19,415 bases of DNA from contig CAJJTI010000019.1 of assembly GCA_905194705.1 (NCBI GenBank), forward strand, positions 1 through 19,415, given 5' to 3'. Position numbers and translations under genes: made by a program. Shown here piece by piece: positions 14,082 through 19,415 of the stretch. Each line of letters begins with the position of its first letter. Positions within the stretch are counted from its first letter, which is position 1. The stretch is from an uncultured Solobacterium sp. (lineage in GTDB: Bacteria; Bacillota_I; Bacilli_A; Erysipelotrichales; Erysipelotrichaceae). The notes below the pieces were generated by a model, which searched no databases, was not told the DNA's origin, and saw only the letters and a list, made by a program, of their open reading frames with translations.

Positions 14082-14924
14082 ATGAAAGTTTTGAAGACAT
14101 TCAACAACAATATTGCTTTAGTCGAAGATTCTTTTCGCCAAGAAATGATTCTTATGGGAAAAGGAATTGCTTTTGGTCTTAAAAAAGGTGACAGCATCGA
14201 TAACAGCAAGATTGAAAAGAAATTTGTTTTTGATACTAGAGAACTTAATGATAAATTCACTGCTCTATTTAATCAGGTACCGGTTAAATATATTGAATTA
14301 TCTTCTAATATCATTGACTATGCTTCAAAAGAATTAAACATTACTTTCGATAACAACATCTATCTAGCATTAAGTGATCACATCAGCTATGCAATTGAGA
14401 GATATCAAAATAATGAACAGCTAAAAAATGCTCTATTATTTGATATCAAGAAATTCTATCCTAATGAGTTTAAAGTGGCTTTAAAAGCACTGGACATGAT
14501 TCGTTATGAAACAGATATCATCATGAGTGAAGACGAAGCAGGATTTATTGCAATGCATTTTGTTAACGCCAGCCAGTCTGGTGAAGCAATGAGTCAAACA
14601 ATTGCTATCACAAAAATAGTTGATGATATTCTTCAAATTGTAGAATATCACTATCATTTGAAATTAGATGAAAACAGTATCAACTATATTCGTTTTGTGA
14701 CCCATATCCGCTATTTTGCTAAACGTTTATTTACTGATGATATATCTAATGACGGTCAAGATGATGACTTATTTGAACAAATCAGAAACAAGTATAAAAC
14801 AAGTTATGAATGTTGTTTAAAAGTCAAAAAATATATCTTAATTAACTATCATAGAGAACTTGGAAACGATGAGATGGTGTACTTTATGTTACATATCAAT
14901 CGTGTATGTTCTAGACAAATCTAA
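14082..14924 (+). CDS. licT: LicT/BglG-family transcription antiterminator
   Basis: 280 residues from the ATG at 14082, preceded by AGAGGGG (14064-14070); the earlier in-frame ATG at 14025 lies inside the terminator. Residues 1-56 are the RNA-binding domain (MKVLKTFNNNIALV, LMGKGIAFGLKKGD). Two PTS regulation domains follow. The four conserved histidines are present: His100 (LSDHI) and His159 (IAMHF) in PRD1, His208 (FVTHIR) and His271 (FMLHIN) in PRD2. By family knowledge, without beta-glucoside the PTS EII phosphorylates PRD1 and inactivates the protein; with sugar present and HPr phosphorylating PRD2, it dimerises and binds the RAT at 13963-13994. It is the first gene of the operon, so it controls its own synthesis together with the transporter and hydrolase. 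Confidence 0.92.
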   Translation: MKVLKTFNNNIALVEDSFRQEMILMGKGIAFGLKKGDSIDNSKIEKKFVFDTRELNDKFTALFNQVPVKYIELSSNIIDYASKELNITFDNNIYLALSDHISYAIERYQNNEQLKNALLFDIKKFYPNEFKVALKALDMIRYETDIIMSEDEAGFIAMHFVNASQSGEAMSQTIAITKIVDDILQIVEYHYHLKLDENSINYIRFVTHIRYFAKRLFTDDISNDGQDDDLFEQIRNKYKTSYECCLKVKKYILINYHRELGNDEMVYFMLHINRVCSRQI

Positions 14925-14970
14925 TCCATGTGCTGTTACCACAAAACAACTCTAAAGAAAGGGAAATAAA

Positions 14971-18266
<3,296 letters not shown>

Positions 18267-18271
18267 CTTAT

Positions 18272-18318
18272 AAAGTAGATGTTAGCTGACATTGCTATCA
18301 TCTACTTTTTCTTTTTTC
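18272..18318 (+). terminator. Strong terminator of the beta-glucoside operon
   Basis: AAAGTAGATG (18272-18281) pairs with CATCTACTTT (18299-18308); the inner TAGC/GCTA arms extend the stem across a T-T mismatch, with a 7-nt loop. A T-rich tail follows to about 18318. Confidence 0.9.
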
Positions 18319-18335
18319 TTTCTATCTTATTTGCG

Positions 18336-18344
18336 TGATACAAT
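18336..18344 (+). promoter_or_regulatory. Extended -10 promoter of the AddB-like gene
   Basis: TGATACAAT, an extended -10 (TGnTACAAT) with a weak -35. It ends six bases before the ATG at 18351, so the predicted transcription start coincides with the start codon. Confidence 0.6.
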
Positions 18345-18350
18345 TTTTCT

Positions 18351-19415
18351 ATGAAAAATATTTTATGTTCAGAATATCAAAAAGAATTTATTTATCACGA
18401 CTTATTATCACAAAGTAATGGAGAACTTGGCACAAGGTTATTTACATTAAGTAACCTGCTTGAAACAAAAAACGAAAATAAAGAAAAAACAGCATTTATC
18501 GTAAGAAGAAAACTCTTGAAAGAGAAAGATCAATATCCTTGTTACAGTGCAATGTTTAATTATCCTGCATTTATCGATGAAATATTATCTTTTGCTAGAG
18601 AAATGATACTATGGAAAATTCCTGTTTCTTCTTTGCCCCACGCAACTAACCGTGAAATTGAATTATCTAAAATACTAAGTGTTATTTTAGAAGAAGATTT
18701 AGCCGAAAAAGAAATTGTTTCTACATGTTTTGATAATATCAATAAGATTGATTCTTATGAGAATGTTATTATTCATCCCCAATTTGAAACAAACTACTTC
18801 AATTACAAATTGATGGAAGAAATACTTCAAAAGCCTAACACAACACTTGTTTCATATGCTTCAGATAAAACCAGCTATGAACTAAAATACGCCCTTAGTA
18901 CAAGACTTGAAATAGAGGCTGTCGCTCAAGATATCTGTAAAACTAATAAGCCTAGCAACGTAATTTTATGCAGTTATGAGGAACAGTATCCAGTATTAAA
19001 ACAAGTTTTTAAACGTTATCATATCCCTTATTATGCCTATAAGGAAAATATTGATATTCAACTTCCTTCTGTATTTGTTTCTCTTGCTAAACTTGCATTT
19101 TATAAGGACAATGATTCTTTTGTAGAAGCAGTTAAATATAACGCTTTTAACATTAAAGCTAACGGTAAAGTTTTATCATTCTTTAAAGAACATCCTGATG
19201 CTTTCAAAGATACTATCAAGCCTGTCTCATTACCTGATTTTTCACATGATGAAAGAAAAATGAATAAAATCATTGAAGAATGCAACGATTATCTTGATAA
19301 CATCAAAGAAAGTTTAACAATTTTATTCAATACCGGTACTGTACTTGAAGCTATTCAAAATGCCTATACCGTAATGTCTTCATCTACTTTACTGGATAAT
19401 CCTGTTGAACTTGAA
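18351..19415 (+). CDS. AddB/RexB-like ATP-dependent nuclease subunit, 5' part
   Basis: An open frame of 355 codons from the ATG at 18351 to the window edge with no stop, so the gene is cut by the window. It begins MKNILCSEYQKEFIYHDLLS. Residues about 185-265 read as a helicase-like segment: ALSTRLEIEAVAQDICKT, VILCSYEEQYPVLKQVFKRY, HIPYYAYKENIDIQLPS, VFVSLAKLAFYKDNDSF. This resembles the inactivated-helicase core of AddB/RexB, the partner of AddA in the double-strand break repair nuclease, in which a PD-(D/E)XK nuclease domain follows later (outside this window). No clear Walker A is seen at the N-terminus, which fits divergent AddB proteins but weakens the call. An addA gene would be expected to follow. 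There is no ribosome site, and the message appears leaderless. Confidence 0.55.
   Translation, partial: MKNILCSEYQKEFIYHDLLSQSNGELGTRLFTLSNLLETKNENKEKTAFIVRRKLLKEKDQYPCYSAMFNYPAFIDEILSFAREMILWKIPVSSLPHATNREIELSKILSVILEEDLAEKEIVSTCFDNINKIDSYENVIIHPQFETNYFNYKLMEEILQKPNTTLVSYASDKTSYELKYALSTRLEIEAVAQDICKTNKPSNVILCSYEEQYPVLKQVFKRYHIPYYAYKENIDIQLPSVFVSLAKLAFYKDNDSFVEAVKYNAFNIKANGKVLSFFKEHPDAFKDTIKPVSLPDFSHDERKMNKIIEECNDYLDNIKESLTILFNTGTVLEAIQNAYTVMSSSTLLDNPVELE

Overview
The window looks like chromosomal DNA of a low-GC Gram-positive bacterium of the Erysipelotrichia type (Bacillota). The grounds are AT-rich codon use, strong AGGAGG-like ribosome sites, several lipobox lipoproteins, BglG/PTS sugar control, and two flavinylated surface reductases of a kind common in gut and oral Erysipelotrichaceae. 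The lineage call is inference. I see no insertion sequence, prophage, tRNA, rRNA or CRISPR array. TGA serves as an ordinary stop at 103-105 and in an ATGA gene overlap at 4373-4376, so the standard code applies.

Layout. Positions 1-102 hold nothing I can call. 103-897 (minus) is an R2K-type ATP-grasp gene split by one in-frame TGA. 955-4024 (minus) is a two-gene operon: an XpaC-like membrane protein, then a 689-residue protein with a degenerate AAA-like half and an intact CbxX/CfqX AAA+ half. 4125-4633 (minus) is a translationally coupled DUF1653/DUF1294 pair. 4793-6190 (plus) is a lipoprotein with an IseA/YoeB-like C-terminus. 6238-7542 (minus) is an operon of a YoaP-like GNAT and a RimJ/RimL-type GNAT.

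7702-13876 is a surface flavin and regulator block. Two paralogous lipoprotein reductases (FMN-binding domain plus FAD_binding_2 domain) lie in tandem on the minus strand, each with its own promoter and terminator. The second has a MerR-type promoter (19-bp spacer) facing a divergent MerR-family gene. Next comes a split-barrel (pyridoxamine-oxidase-like) lipoprotein divergent from a TetR gene, with three copies of a 16-bp palindrome between them. The surface reductases probably take electrons from a membrane flavin-based extracellular electron transfer chain that is not in this window. Their substrates are unknown, because the usual fumarate-binding motifs are replaced.

13886-18318 is a complete beta-glucoside utilisation operon: cre-like site, promoter, RAT antiterminator overlapping a terminator, LicT/BglG antiterminator, PTS EIIBCA and GH1 6-phospho-beta-glucosidase, closed by a strong terminator. 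The right edge (18351 onward) is the start of an AddB/RexB-like gene that runs off the window and appears to be leaderless.

The observations most worth checking are the in-frame TGA, the triple operator, the MerR-type promoter, the leaderless starts, and the XpaC/tandem-ATPase operon. I did not find convincing evidence of a wholly new defence or mobile system.
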